A stretch of DNA of 64,000 nucleotides from Deferribacteres bacterium (GTDB lineage Bacteria > Zhuqueibacterota > Zhuqueibacteria > Zhuqueibacterales > Geothermadaptataceae), in NCBI GenBank assembly GCA_020633655.1, contig JACKDF010000013.1, forward strand, positions 26,686 through 90,685. The letters are read 5' to 3'. The stretch's first letter is position 1. Each line of letters begins with the position of its first letter. A model generated the notes under the pieces. That model saw nothing but the letters and a program-made list of their open reading frames with translations, searched no databases and was not told the origin of the DNA. This document shows, in pieces, positions 24,596 through 33,201 of the stretch. The position numbers were made by a program, and so were the translations under genes.

Positions 24596-26785
24596 TTAAT
24601 TTATGGTGACTTTAAATGATAAATAAAATTCCCGACCCTTAATCTGACCAAAGGGATATGATTTTTTATTGGTTAAGTTGTTTATTCCTGCCTGAACATG
24701 AAACCGGTCATCTATTGTCGAAGAAAGCTGCAGGTCCCAGAGAAAATAGGAAGAAACGTAAGAGTAATTTATTGGAATATCTGCTGAGTAGATATCTTTG
24801 TTCACCTGGTCGTCGAGTACGGGTTTTTCAGCAAACCAACGGCCACGGATATTGCCGCGTAATCCCCAAAAATTGGGCTCATACACCAGCTTCCACTTGA
24901 AAAAATGCGGCACACGGTAAGGCAGATCGATCCCGTTATTATTCTTCGCACTGGTATAGCTGTAGCCAAACTCCCCCGTAACACCCGATATTAAATTCAG
25001 AGTCGCATCCACTTCCACACCTTTTGTTACAGCCTCATAGATATTGTAATAGCTGAAAATAGTACGGCCATTTTCCACACCCCAGGTGTAGTAATCGATA
25101 AGCGATTCAACCTGATTATAGAACGAATTCAGTCGTAGCCACAACACATCATTCGCTTCGTATTCAACACCCAAATTGTATCCATTCGATTTTTCAGGTT
25201 TGAGATCGGGAGCGCCGAGTACAGCATAACCAACGGTACTGAGAAAATCGATGTACAATTCTTTCATACTCGGTTGACGAAAACCGCGACCGTAACCACC
25301 ACGTATGCGCAGGTTGTCCCCCAGGGAATAGAGCATGGAAACTTTGGGTGCGAAAAAACTTCCATAGACTGAATTGTCTGAATAGCGCCCACCCAGTGTT
25401 AGTGTTAACGAGGAGAGTATCCATTCATCTTCAAAGAAGAGTACATTCGTAGTGTAATCTTTTTCACGATTGATAATTCGATCCGACTCGATAGCATCGA
25501 TTATTTGCTCTGCACCCAGAGTGAGTACGCTGCTTTTGTAAGGCAGGACAGTGGTTTGGAATCGATAATTCAGGAGAGATGTTGTGCTTACATCCGACTT
25601 TACCAGTTTCCCGGAAGCACCATACTCATCCAAAGTATGCTCGTTTCCGGAATAATTCACCGAAGCCTGCATAGCAAAGCGAGGTGTGAAACTGTATTTC
25701 ATTCGCATGGTGTTGCCAAGCTTGGTATTGCCGGATATATCTGTAAAAAGACTAAATTTATCGCCAGCAAGCCACTCATTTTTATCTTTATAAAAAGTGG
25801 ATTTCAGATCAAACTCCAGGTGGTTCTCATGCCTGTAAAACAGGTTTAGACTGGAATTTTTCTTGTCGTATTCCGGTAATTCAGAAAAATTATCCGACAG
25901 CTCATAATCAACACCAAAATATTTATTCCAATTACCGCTTAAGCCGATTGCCAGAGATCGATCCTGCCCTCGGATGTTTTCCCATTTCTTCGCCATTGCA
26001 AGGCGATAATCCTGCCGCCCATTCGTTCCCATATCCACGGAAGCAGTTACCAAAGGCGCTCGAATAGGCGATTTTGTAATGATGTTAATCACGCCACCCA
26101 ATGCGTCGGAACCATAAATACTCGACATCGGTCCCTTCACTGTTTCAATGCGTTTAATTTGATCTATTGGAATTTGTCCCAGGTCCAGGGCGCCATCCAC
26201 TTTCCCTGTGATTCGCTCGCCATCCACCAGGATAAGCACGTGATTGTCGTTGAGCCCCTGCAATTGGGCGCTTTGTGTGCGGCCAATGCCGTAACTAATT
26301 TCGATGCCGGTTTGCTCCCGAATAACATCCACAAGGTCTGAGCCACCCGTATCGGCGACTTTCTGCTCTGTGATTACTTCGGTTATAACCGGAGTATCCT
26401 TCAATAAATGTTTCACATAACTTCCAGTAACCACTACTTCATCCATGACGATGACGCTACTGCGCAAATGAAAATCGATCAGTGTGTTTTTGCCCGGGAG
26501 TACCTCAACATTTATTTGCTCTGCCGATTCATAACCAATGAACGATGCTTTTAAATTATAATGACCTGGTGGGATTCGTGTTAGAGAAAATTCCCCCAAA
26601 TGGTTTGTTGTGGTTCCCCAGGATGTACCAAGAACAAGTATATTTGCGCCAGGTTCGGCATTGTTTTCATTGCCCAAATAGACCCGCCCATGAATACTGC
26701 CATAATCGGTGGCAAATACATTGTTCAAAAATAAAAAAGAACCCAGGTAAGTAAAAAAAATCAATCCCGTAAATCGCTGACGCAT
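24596..26785 (-). CDS. TonB-dependent receptor partnered with HmuY-like lipoprotein
   Basis: The protein of 729 residues has a signal peptide ending NVFAT, a carboxypeptidase-regulatory-like domain (about 27-115), a plug domain (about 120-235, with VVVTGSYV, ILVDGERI and GPMSSIYGSDALGGVINIITK), and a beta barrel ending in an aromatic-rich strand (FYLSFKVTIN). The GSDALGGVINIITK plug signature is that of BtuB/HmuR-type receptors for heme, siderophores or cobalamin. The co-directional HmuY-like gene downstream favours heme. No cobalamin riboswitch and no convincing Fur box was seen upstream. Heme specificity is inference. Confidence 0.88.
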   Translation of the reverse strand: MRQRFTGLIFFTYLGSFLFLNNVFATDYGSIHGRVYLGNENNAEPGANILVLGTSWGTTTNHLGEFSLTRIPPGHYNLKASFIGYESAEQINVEVLPGKNTLIDFHLRSSVIVMDEVVVTGSYVKHLLKDTPVITEVITEQKVADTGGSDLVDVIREQTGIEISYGIGRTQSAQLQGLNDNHVLILVDGERITGKVDGALDLGQIPIDQIKRIETVKGPMSSIYGSDALGGVINIITKSPIRAPLVTASVDMGTNGRQDYRLAMAKKWENIRGQDRSLAIGLSGNWNKYFGVDYELSDNFSELPEYDKKNSSLNLFYRHENHLEFDLKSTFYKDKNEWLAGDKFSLFTDISGNTKLGNTMRMKYSFTPRFAMQASVNYSGNEHTLDEYGASGKLVKSDVSTTSLLNYRFQTTVLPYKSSVLTLGAEQIIDAIESDRIINREKDYTTNVLFFEDEWILSSLTLTLGGRYSDNSVYGSFFAPKVSMLYSLGDNLRIRGGYGRGFRQPSMKELYIDFLSTVGYAVLGAPDLKPEKSNGYNLGVEYEANDVLWLRLNSFYNQVESLIDYYTWGVENGRTIFSYYNIYEAVTKGVEVDATLNLISGVTGEFGYSYTSAKNNNGIDLPYRVPHFFKWKLVYEPNFWGLRGNIRGRWFAEKPVLDDQVNKDIYSADIPINYSYVSSYFLWDLQLSSTIDDRFHVQAGINNLTNKKSYPFGQIKGREFYLSFKVTIN

Positions 26786-27174
26786 TATTCATCCCATATT
26801 ATCAAAAATAGTGCTACCGTTATTGCCTGCATTTATAACTTCATCTAATGGCCACCATGCTAGACAACTGCTATGCCAGAATATTTTTTCGGGGATAATA
26901 CAGTGGAATTAATTATTGTTTTATTGATACTTAAGGCAAGAAAGACAAGGGAAAGTCAAACAAATTTTTTAATAAAACACACCCTACTATTTTTCAAGAT
27001 GAAAAGTAACGTTTCAAAATAAAAAGGAAGGGGATAAAAAATGCGCAAACAAAATAATTGAAAAAACCTGCAATACGGATATCCATTGGGGGAAAGAGTG
27101 AAGATGAATGTAAACCTGGTTTTTCGACAAGTCAAGCGACTGATTGACAACTCTTTTTGGCAATCGCCGGTAAG
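26786..27174. other. Intergenic region upstream of the receptor/HmuY operon
   Basis: About 390 bases without a gene. It must carry the promoter of the minus-strand receptor operon. A GGAAGGGG stretch before ATG at 27041 leads only to an immediate stop, so it is not a gene. Confidence 0.45.
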
Positions 27175-28239
27175 TTACAGACGGTCCAACTCCTCAAATA
27201 TGCGAGATCCGGGAATCTGTAACACAAAGTCTTCACCGAATGCCTGCGCTGGTGTGAGCGCACCACTCAGCTTACCATCAAGAACGGATTCGACTGCATT
27301 GACTGCTGCAATTGCTGTAAATTTATATGTTTCACACGTTTGCAACCACGCCTGGGTTGTGTCGCCGTCCGCATTACTTACCGAACACCAGACCTGTGCA
27401 CTGGCTCGTTCCCGTTTCTCATCGTCAGGGCCGGAAACGTTTTTTTCAACCCACTTTTGGGCTATTTTTCGTGTTGGAGCAAGGGAAAACATGCTGCGTG
27501 TAATCGGTTCTACCCAGCGGTAATTATTAATGAGCCGATTCGGAAAACTGGTATAGGTGGTTATATTTTCGATGCCAGTTGAGCGCCATGCCGTTGCCAC
27601 GTCGCCCCAGCTGATGGGAAGTACATTTCTGTCTCTATCTGCAAACGGAATTCGCCTTGCTCCCCTGGCAGCAATGATGTTAACAATACGGCCATTTCTT
27701 CGAGCCTGAACCCCGAACTGCAGGTGTTCAACAATGGTTTTTGTTGTTCCACGGCTGGCAGTGCTGTTACTGCTAAAAGCAAGATGAAGGTCTGTCGGAT
27801 TTTTAATTTTTTTCGAAGTATACACAGCCAGGCAATCCGTAGGAACAACATCAAATCCAACTCCGGAAATCAATACGATATTTTTTAATTTTGCTTCAGC
27901 ATCGTGAGAAAAGACTGATTCGAAAACCGGTATTTCCCCGGTTATATCCAAATAATGGGTTTTCCCTTCCAGGCACGCTGCAAGCATTGGTTCACAGGTG
28001 TGAATGAATGGCCCCGCGCAATGTAAAACCAGATCACTATTCCCAACAAGCTTTTGAAGTTTTTTCTTATCAGCAAGATCACAAGCGACATACTCGAGAT
28101 TCAGCGGTTTTGCTAAAGATTGTAACCTTTCCCGGGATCGTCCGGCTAAAATCGGTTGCATGCCTCGCGATTTCGCTTCCTGTGCGATAAGGGTACCTGT
28201 ATAACCATTGGCACCATAAATAATCCAATTTTTTGCCAT
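27175..28239 (-). CDS. Saccharopine-dehydrogenase-like NAD(P)-binding protein
   Basis: The product of 354 residues opens with a Rossmann nucleotide-binding motif (YGANGYTGTLIA) and continues with LAGRSRERL, VLHCAGPF, YLDITGE and VGFDVVPTD, which are the landmarks of the saccharopine dehydrogenase-like (trans-acting enoyl reductase-type) family. Real functions in this family range from lipid-associated enoyl reduction to unknown; no lysine-pathway gene is nearby. GGAAGAG precedes the ATG. It is a single-gene unit, with the region upstream holding the terminator of another gene. Confidence 0.85.
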   Translation of the reverse strand: MAKNWIIYGANGYTGTLIAQEAKSRGMQPILAGRSRERLQSLAKPLNLEYVACDLADKKKLQKLVGNSDLVLHCAGPFIHTCEPMLAACLEGKTHYLDITGEIPVFESVFSHDAEAKLKNIVLISGVGFDVVPTDCLAVYTSKKIKNPTDLHLAFSSNSTASRGTTKTIVEHLQFGVQARRNGRIVNIIAARGARRIPFADRDRNVLPISWGDVATAWRSTGIENITTYTSFPNRLINNYRWVEPITRSMFSLAPTRKIAQKWVEKNVSGPDDEKRERASAQVWCSVSNADGDTTQAWLQTCETYKFTAIAAVNAVESVLDGKLSGALTPAQAFGEDFVLQIPGSRIFEELDRL

Positions 28240-28545
28240 ATTCTCTTCCTGTTTTGAGGTGCTCCGTGAGTAAAATGAAGGATACTACCCTCGTGCACCG
28301 TCATTTTCAGCAACTGCTCAAAGTTCAATATACTTATTATTTATCGTTTAACTATAGTTATTATAAAATTTTAGGTCAATTTATTAAAAATTAAACAAAA
28401 AAAAGCTCGGTTCAAACAACGAACCGAGCTTTTTTAAAATTCAAAATAATATGCAGTGAGGTCAAAAAGGCATTGCAATGCACCTAATACAGAGGAAGGA
28501 CGATTTTCTTAAATAGATAATTTGCACTGCGCCATTTTTCTTCAC
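28240..28545. other. Intergenic gap containing a terminator
   Basis: About 300 bases between two minus-strand genes. It holds the terminator at 28397-28435 and the promoter region of the saccharopine-dehydrogenase-like gene; nothing else is visible. Confidence 0.5.
28397..28435 (-). terminator. Strong terminator of the large modular protein gene
   Basis: AAAAGCTCGGTTC, a 7-base loop and GAACCGAGCTTTTT form a perfect long stem with A and T flanks, effective on both strands. It lies about 110 bases past the stop of the minus-strand gene ending at 28546. Confidence 0.9.
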
Positions 28546-31500
28546 CTATTGTATCTGTTTCCCACGGAAAATATAAATAGCATTCTTAACCTGGTGTCCC
28601 AGAGCGTGGATATGCCCGTCACTTCCGACCATCCAATGGACGATTCCGTTACCATCGTAATCAACCAAATCGAGCAGTAAGCCAAGCATTTGTTCACGTT
28701 TTTCTTCAGCAGTTGCACCAGCGACAAAGTAGCCAGCGCCACGGGTTACATGAGTGCTGGTACGATTACCGACATTGAAAGAATTACTTGCGGCGTTGCC
28801 ATCTGTATACAACTGCAACGTATTCGATGCTTCAAATTGTCCATCATCCTGATTTTCCAACAGGCGCGAACTGACATTTTCCATTCCATAGTATTGGCCA
28901 TCGTTCATTGTGGTAGTCAAATCGGCGAGTAATGCATCTATGGTTGATTTCGTGTCATTGTAATCCCCTGCATCTGTCGGTTTATTGGATGGCGAAACCT
29001 GCATCACCTGAATCTCGCCATCGTTGACAAAATTGCGGGCAAAGCCTGTCGCAGCGCCAATAAAATCACAGAACTCATTGAAACTTACACTGCCACCATT
29101 CGGATTGGTGAATGTATTCGGTATATAATAAGCCGTCAGGCTGACAGCAAGATCAGCAGCTGTAACTTTTAACGTATCAATTACACCGGTTCCTGTACGG
29201 GCACTTGTCTTACCAATCTCAGGGATGGCCACCATTCCATCACCAATCCAAACGCGTATATTTGATGTTGCATTGCCATTATAATCCAACTTCGTGGACA
29301 ATAATCCATTTGATGTTGCCAAAATTTCGGCAGGGAATCCATCGGCCTGCAAGGTGACCGCAATATTACTCGTATTCCCCAGGAGATCACGCACCCACAA
29401 ATTGATATCAAGCTGAGGATGGACAGGTCCATCTTCCAGTGCCAGGTTGCGGGTTACTGAGGATGTGCTCCTTGTATAGGTAAACGTGCTATCGCGATAG
29501 CCAAACGCCGAAACCGTTGCCGTACGTGTTTTTCCAGCATCGTTACTCAGTGTCATCACATCAATATAGCTATAATTCCCATTGGTATCTGTGGTGGTAT
29601 TTAATCCACTCTGCCACGAAATTGTGGCATTGGCAATACCGTTACTCGTTGTAACGGAAGTAATGCGTCCACTCACGGGTTGATCCAGCGGATCAAAGTA
29701 GATCGTCTGGTCGCGGATAACGTGTGTTGCTTGCTCAGAAATATTAATTGAGCCATATATTCCTGTTTGAAATCCCGATTTGCTCCATTCCAAATGGGCT
29801 GTTCCATCTTGTGGTTCCTGGAAGAAGTAGGTCAGATTGTTCATGAAATTCCCATTGGCCGTCGTCGATGTTTCTGCGAGTACCAGCTCATCTTCGTCGC
29901 GAACCAGCTTCACGGTCGCGGCAGATACAGGTCCAACACCCGGTTCTGTCAGATTAAATTCCGTGTCACCGTCGATTGTTACGAGATATGGTGTAAAACT
30001 GTAGACCAGGCTTACAACACCGATATTCGGTATGGAATTATATGCGGTTACCATTGTGCGGGTATAATTCGTATGTCCAATGTGTGAAATTGTCAATATT
30101 TTCGGTATACCGATATCTGCGCGACTATTCAGATATAAACTATTGGTTGTAAACCAGCCATGTGTATCCGTTAATGCATCCTGAGCTCCGGGCAGATTTA
30201 CAACAGCACCTTCCAGCGGATTTCCATCTTTGGAGCTTTTTACCTCACCCTGGACACGGAACTCACTCTGCTGGAATTGCGCTGTAATTGCACCGTAATC
30301 CTGAGTTGCGCTGGAGCTTAATGATACAATCGTTGTGTTCGTGGTAAAGTAAGGATGAGAGATGCGCAATTCACCCCCATTTAATGCTTCACGAAGTTTA
30401 GTTACGGTGTAGGACAGTTCAAAAGTCGCTTCACCACTTAAATTTTGGGAATTGGTTTCCAAATTATCAACATAAAGCGAAGCAGTCCCACCATCGAGGC
30501 CTCCCTGCCCATCGCTGCCTATTCCGCTGCCTTTAATACGCAAAGAGTATGTATTAAACTGTAAACTCGGATTTATTTCCTGTGTATTTCTATCTCGAAT
30601 ATTAACGGTTTCACGCACGTCATTAAAATAAGTAAATCCATTTGCACCGAGATTTTCTCCAACTAACACTATGCTCTGTCCAAGTTCCGATTGTGACCCG
30701 ATCGGATACGAGAGATCAAACACGCCTTTGCTATCGGTTATTGCGGTCTTTCTCGTCAGGCCGTTCACTTCGAACGTCATAATCTGGCCAGCCGGTAGAA
30801 TTTGGCCATCACTCTTTAAGACACCCGTTACATTGACATTGTAATCATCAAAATCGAGCGTTGCATTCAGGATTTCCGAATCGTCTTTAGCCGCTTTTTT
30901 TACTGTTTGATTAACGAAAAATTTGCTGTTAAAAACGATGGAGAGTGTATCATCGATACCGAGATCGGTCTGTCCGCCGCCAGCAACCGTTAATGTATAA
31001 TTTCCCGAACTATTGGTAAGCGTACTTTGCAGCAGTCGTCCCTGGTGCCATGCTTCCACGCTTATCGTATCGATTGCAGCATTACTACCGCTTTCCTGTA
31101 CGTGGCCACTTAATTGATAAATCATATCTGCATTATTGACTGAGAGATAAAGTCCAATGAGCTTTGTTTCGCCAGCAGACACAGGTTGTAAATCAAATTC
31201 CTGTGAAAGATAACCGTGCGCTTCGACATAAACGGCAAATCCATCGCCGGAGTATTGCTGCAGATCGACATCGAAAGTAACAGCACTATTACTTGTCACC
31301 ACTTCCAGCACATCACTATTGTGGCGAAATTCGTAGGTTGCCTGTATTGGATTATCGAGCCGGTCAAATGCCTGTACAACATAATGAGCCGTATAATCTT
31401 CGACGATATTTGCATCGAGATAGGTTATGCCTGCAAAATTTGTTGCTACAAGTGTTTCACTTGTAATCGTTCCCTCCCCTGGAAACTCATATTCCAACTT

Positions 31501-32598
31501 AACCTTCAGGCTATCCGTAACTTCCAATTCCGCAAGACTGAATACTGCCCGGCCATTTACGTTTGTCTTTGTACGGCCATATTCGTTTCCGGCCTTACTG
31601 CAAACTATAACATTCACATTTTCAAGCAATGAATCTGATCCTGCGGAAGGATTTTTCGCCACGACGTCGAGGGTAACAAATTGTGAGTCTGTCGGTTCAA
31701 TTATGAAATTGAAAGCAGTGGCTGTGCCAGAATGAAATACCTTTTGCTCCAACGGCTTATATCCGGGAACACGTACAGAAAGAACAAAAAAATCCGGTGC
31801 AGCATCCCAGAACGAGGGCGATGATTGCAGATCAGCTCCATTCGATTGTTTCGTCAAACTTTGACCGTAGTTTTGCCATACTGCATTGCCTCCCTGAACA
31901 ATTTGAGAGAGAGTTGCAGCTTTACCCAGTGTACGTCCATTCTCATGCAAAACCAACAACCTGCCAGCCTCAGCTCCATGTTCGGTTTCGAGCTTGTAAA
32001 AGTAGACGCCATTCGCAAGGCCACCCAGATCGAGTTTTACACTGTAGGAACCTATAAGCGCAAGATTGTCACTACGGGTAGCCAGTCGCTGACCTGAAAT
32101 ATTGTAAAGTGAAAGCCGTACAAAGCCGGGTTTATAAAGATCAAAAACCAGTGTACTTGCGCCTCTCGTGGCAGGATTCGGGAAAGAATTGTAAAGTTTA
32201 AATGCGAGATCTGTTTCTATGAATTCGAATTCCGAGTGAACGTCAAGTGGATTAAGACGGGAAACGATATCCGCTGAATAACGCCCGGTTTGATCTGTGT
32301 AAACCGTGTCACGCAGTGGATAGCGAAAATCCCCACCCCAATACGCAATGATTGGAATGCCAGCCAATAAGCTACTGGTACTCTTGTCCCCAACAATACC
32401 CGATACAGTTTTAGTAACCGTAGATTCACCCAAATCAATGCCGACGTAATCCGGTTGATCAAAAGCAAATGTATGAACAGAGGAGCTATTCTGCGATAAC
32501 GGGGAGAGCAATACAGGCACGCTGTTCCATGGAAATGCTGCACTTACGCTGAAAAAAGCAAATATTAGGAGACCAATTACCGGAGATCTATCGTTCAT
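28546..32598 (-). CDS. Large secreted modular protein with an internal sorting-type domain and many CarboxypepD_reg-like repeats
   Basis: About 1,350 residues: an N-terminal hydrophobic segment as signal peptide, then a module of the type IX sorting (Por_Secre_tail/FlgD-like Ig) kind near residues 132-219 (LYNSFPNPATRG, LSLYNISGQRL, LANGVYFYKLE). A long series of beta-sandwich domains of the carboxypeptidase-regulatory type follows (DTSGNYT, TDTNGNYSYI, TDTHGWF). The C-terminal 180 residues look different, with DFIGAATGF, NDGQYYGMEN and HVTRGAGYFVAG. The sorting-type module is normally at the very C-terminus, so its position here is unusual. The start is uncertain: ATG at 32598 begins directly at the signal peptide, while ATG at 32631 adds 11 charged residues; neither has a strong ribosome binding site. 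Probably exported and surface-bound; function unknown. Confidence 0.78.
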   Translation of the reverse strand: MNDRSPVIGLLIFAFFSVSAAFPWNSVPVLLSPLSQNSSSVHTFAFDQPDYVGIDLGESTVTKTVSGIVGDKSTSSLLAGIPIIAYWGGDFRYPLRDTVYTDQTGRYSADIVSRLNPLDVHSEFEFIETDLAFKLYNSFPNPATRGASTLVFDLYKPGFVRLSLYNISGQRLATRSDNLALIGSYSVKLDLGGLANGVYFYKLETEHGAEAGRLLVLHENGRTLGKAATLSQIVQGGNAVWQNYGQSLTKQSNGADLQSSPSFWDAAPDFFVLSVRVPGYKPLEQKVFHSGTATAFNFIIEPTDSQFVTLDVVAKNPSAGSDSLLENVNVIVCSKAGNEYGRTKTNVNGRAVFSLAELEVTDSLKVKLEYEFPGEGTITSETLVATNFAGITYLDANIVEDYTAHYVVQAFDRLDNPIQATYEFRHNSDVLEVVTSNSAVTFDVDLQQYSGDGFAVYVEAHGYLSQEFDLQPVSAGETKLIGLYLSVNNADMIYQLSGHVQESGSNAAIDTISVEAWHQGRLLQSTLTNSSGNYTLTVAGGGQTDLGIDDTLSIVFNSKFFVNQTVKKAAKDDSEILNATLDFDDYNVNVTGVLKSDGQILPAGQIMTFEVNGLTRKTAITDSKGVFDLSYPIGSQSELGQSIVLVGENLGANGFTYFNDVRETVNIRDRNTQEINPSLQFNTYSLRIKGSGIGSDGQGGLDGGTASLYVDNLETNSQNLSGEATFELSYTVTKLREALNGGELRISHPYFTTNTTIVSLSSSATQDYGAITAQFQQSEFRVQGEVKSSKDGNPLEGAVVNLPGAQDALTDTHGWFTTNSLYLNSRADIGIPKILTISHIGHTNYTRTMVTAYNSIPNIGVVSLVYSFTPYLVTIDGDTEFNLTEPGVGPVSAATVKLVRDEDELVLAETSTTANGNFMNNLTYFFQEPQDGTAHLEWSKSGFQTGIYGSINISEQATHVIRDQTIYFDPLDQPVSGRITSVTTSNGIANATISWQSGLNTTTDTNGNYSYIDVMTLSNDAGKTRTATVSAFGYRDSTFTYTRSTSSVTRNLALEDGPVHPQLDINLWVRDLLGNTSNIAVTLQADGFPAEILATSNGLLSTKLDYNGNATSNIRVWIGDGMVAIPEIGKTSARTGTGVIDTLKVTAADLAVSLTAYYIPNTFTNPNGGSVSFNEFCDFIGAATGFARNFVNDGEIQVMQVSPSNKPTDAGDYNDTKSTIDALLADLTTTMNDGQYYGMENVSSRLLENQDDGQFEASNTLQLYTDGNAASNSFNVGNRTSTHVTRGAGYFVAGATAEEKREQMLGLLLDLVDYDGNGIVHWMVGSDGHIHALGHQVKNAIYIFRGKQIQ

Positions 32599-33201
32599 TT
32601 TTTTTTCAATTCTTGAAAAATCCTGCTTCATTTTTAGCTGAAATCCTTTTTCTAATGAGAGTGTATAGTTTTCCGCCAGTCTGTATTAAAGTTTATCGTC
32701 CATTTGTCTAATTCAATTCAGAAAGTGATGTTTTATTCTTCACAAATTCGCACACACGCAAATCTTCGAATCCCTCATTCGCTCAATCTTTCGCTTCCAT
32801 CCATTTGCTTTTTTAAGATTTCAGCGTCAGTGGATTATCTATTGCTCAAAATAACACATACGTCTTTCGAAAAGGGCAAAGAAAAAACAGTATCCGCAGA
32901 AAAAGACTGCTGCGCATTTGCAAGAAACAAGCCATGTAGATTTGAATTTCAGATTTGAGAGATTGACGCTGATTTTTAAGTTCAAATTGCGCCCAGGATA
33001 AAGAATGGCATTGAACCACAATGATAGGGTGTTTCAAATTGGTTCATTGAAATACAGTTCGTTTTATTAGAAGCCTGGAATAAAACTCGATAGCGGTCTG
33101 GGTGAAGGGTTTTGATTTAGAGATAGGAAGTGCACAGGGAAATTGGTTGAAATAATAATTGGATGCACTGCATCACTTTTTTTTCGACATGAAAACCAAC
33201 A
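32599..33201. other. Intergenic region, no gene seen
   Basis: About 600 bases between two minus-strand genes. The open frames here lack coding character. Near 32957-32975, AGATTGACGCTGATTTTT resembles a decayed member of a dispersed ATCAGCGT-type repeat (minus strand). Confidence 0.5.

Noticed and set aside
26786..27174. Cobalamin riboswitch or Fur box before the TonB receptor
   Set aside because: No B12-box, no paired stems of the right size and no GATAATGATAATCATTATC-like site found.
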